The notes under the pieces: generated by a model
Seen by the model: only the letters and a program-made list of their open reading frames with translations
What the model was told of the DNA's origin: nothing
The model's database searches: none
Source: Salsipaludibacter albus
GTDB lineage: Bacteria; Actinomycetota; Nitriliruptoria; Nitriliruptorales; Nitriliruptoraceae
DNA: 49,081 bases
Reading direction: 5' to 3'
NCBI RefSeq assembly: GCF_019798055.1
Contig: NZ_JAHOPH010000028.1
Coordinates: forward strand, 1 to 49,081
Position numbers and translations under genes: made by a program
Part shown: one piece after another, positions 48,341 to 49,081 of the stretch
Layout: each line of letters begins with the position of its first letter
Numbering within the stretch: position 1 is the first letter of the stretch

Positions 48341-49081
48341 TCAGGGGCGGCGAGCGCGCAGGTCCTCGACCGTCTCGCGGGAACACGACGCGTCGCCGAG
48401 CTCCTGCTCCTTGCCGTCCCCGTGGTAGTCGGACCCGGCGGTCACGACCAGGCCCAGGCCCCTCGCCAGGTCCCGGTAGTGGGTCCGCTGCTCCGGCGTG
48501 TGGTCGGGATGGTCGGCCTCGATGCCACCCATGCCGGCCGCCGCCATCTCCTCGACCACCGCGTCGTCCATCGTCTCGCCGGTCCGGCTGCCGAACAGGC
48601 CCGGATGGGCCAGCACGGCCACCCCGCCGGCCCCGACCAGCAGGCGGACCGCCGTGACCGGGTCGACGGCGTGCTTGGGCACGTTGGCCGGTCCTCCGTC
48701 CGCCAGGAAGCGGTCGAACACCTCGGGGGTCGTGGCGGCCGCGCCGGTCTCGACCACGGCGGTCGCGATGTGGGGTCGCCCGATGGGCGCGGCGCCGGCC
48801 AGCTCGCGGACCCGCGCCATGGACACCGGGACGTCGAGGTCGTGGAAGCGGTCGACGATCGCGACCGCCCGTCGTTCACGCTCGTTGCGCAGGCGGTCCA
48901 TCTCCTCGGCCAGCGCCACGTCCCGTGGGTCGGGCCAGTAGCCCAGGACGTGGACGGAGACCCCGTCCAGTTCGGCGGAGAACTCCGTGCCCGGGATCAC
49001 CTCGAGGTCGTCACCGGCGGCCAGCACGGCCTCGTCGACCGCCGCCATCGTGTCGTGGTCGGTCACGGCGATCCCGGCCAG
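48341..49081 (-). CDS. PHP-domain phosphoesterase, 5' end beyond the window
   Basis: At least 246 residues of a PHP-domain metal-dependent phosphoesterase. Metal-binding motifs seen are TDHDT, PGTEFSAE, VHVLGYW, GRPHIA, LAHPG and GSDYHGD. Upstream of the first in-window start codon the frame continues to the edge with LAGIA, the usual residues before VTDHDT, so the gene begins outside the window. The expected first motif (an HxH near the N-terminus) is missing for that reason. Relatives act on 3',5'-nucleoside bisphosphates or on 5' RNA ends (YciV/RNase AM type). The inserted helical region with MARVRELAG fits that group. Confidence 0.88.
   Translation of the reverse strand: MAGIAVTDHDTMAAVDEAVLAAGDDLEVIPGTEFSAELDGVSVHVLGYWPDPRDVALAEEMDRLRNERERRAVAIVDRFHDLDVPVSMARVRELAGAAPIGRPHIATAVVETGAAATTPEVFDRFLADGGPANVPKHAVDPVTAVRLLVGAGGVAVLAHPGLFGSRTGETMDDAVVEEMAAAGMGGIEADHPDHTPEQRTHYRDLARGLGLVVTAGSDYHGDGKEQELGDASCSRETVEDLRARRP

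Noticed and set aside
46348-48657. 769-codon rightward open frame opposite the BCCT carrier
   Set aside because: It is Glu/Arg/Gln/Gly shadow of membrane-helix codons. The leftward strand is an unmistakable BCCT.

Overview
This is a chromosomal stretch from a high-GC actinobacterium. The evidence is the very GC-rich third codon positions, many GTG starts, a mycothiol-conjugate amidase, a BTAD/AfsR-type regulator, a class F sortase, LGFP repeats and a crotonyl-CoA carboxylase/reductase. The mix (B12 salvage, betaine transport, IS30 remnant, few close Streptomyces- or Mycobacterium-type signatures) would suit a deep-branching lineage such as Nitriliruptoria/Euzebyales, but that placement is inference. 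No rRNA, tRNA, CRISPR array or intact mobile element was seen.

Layout. 1-4236: the start of a secreted protein leaving the left edge, a glutamate-cysteine-ligase-like enzyme, a GNAT-like protein, and a secreted AMIN-like protein followed by a class F sortase. 4237-6524: a decayed patch with an IS30 transposase remnant, an LGFP-repeat protein without a signal peptide, and a conserved gene broken by one missing base. 6525-11059: a leftward group with a LuxR-type LAL regulator, two SnoaL-like proteins, a small secreted protein and a small membrane protein. 11398-17803: a DUF1036 pair, an MFS carrier, an aspartoacylase-like enzyme, membrane proteins, and a CinA-like/mca pair. 17841-25963: ccr, a two-gene MNIO (DUF692) RiPP-like locus, a BTAD regulator divergent from a methyltransferase, and fxsA. 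26088-31338: a cobalamin riboswitch controlling btuF-btuC-btuD-cobO, then cobU and a TrmH-type methyltransferase. 31560-36747: a large secreted prealbumin-like repeat protein behind a long structured leader, then two divergent dipeptide-type ABC permeases. 37068-42810: a DEAD-box helicase, then a leftward ParA / HerA-like ATPase / FHA-LuxR group. 42993-48063: the osmolyte module. 48341-end: a truncated PHP-domain protein.

The two most striking loci. (1) At 42993-48063 a GluR0-like potassium channel (amino-acid-binding lobes around a TTVGYGD pore) carries an extra N-terminal glycine-betaine-type (ProX/OpuAC) binding domain. It converges on a BCCT carrier that is translationally coupled to a lone ProX-like lipoprotein. 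The channel's extra domain is clearly paralogous to that lipoprotein, suggesting a betaine-sensing, ligand-gated K+ channel paired with betaine uptake. (2) At 19379-21027 a 69-residue peptide with a CGGC motif overlaps the start of a DUF692/MNIO enzyme fused to a C-terminal partner-like domain. This is a compact candidate RiPP system.

All functions are assigned by reading motifs and recalled family patterns. No database search was possible.
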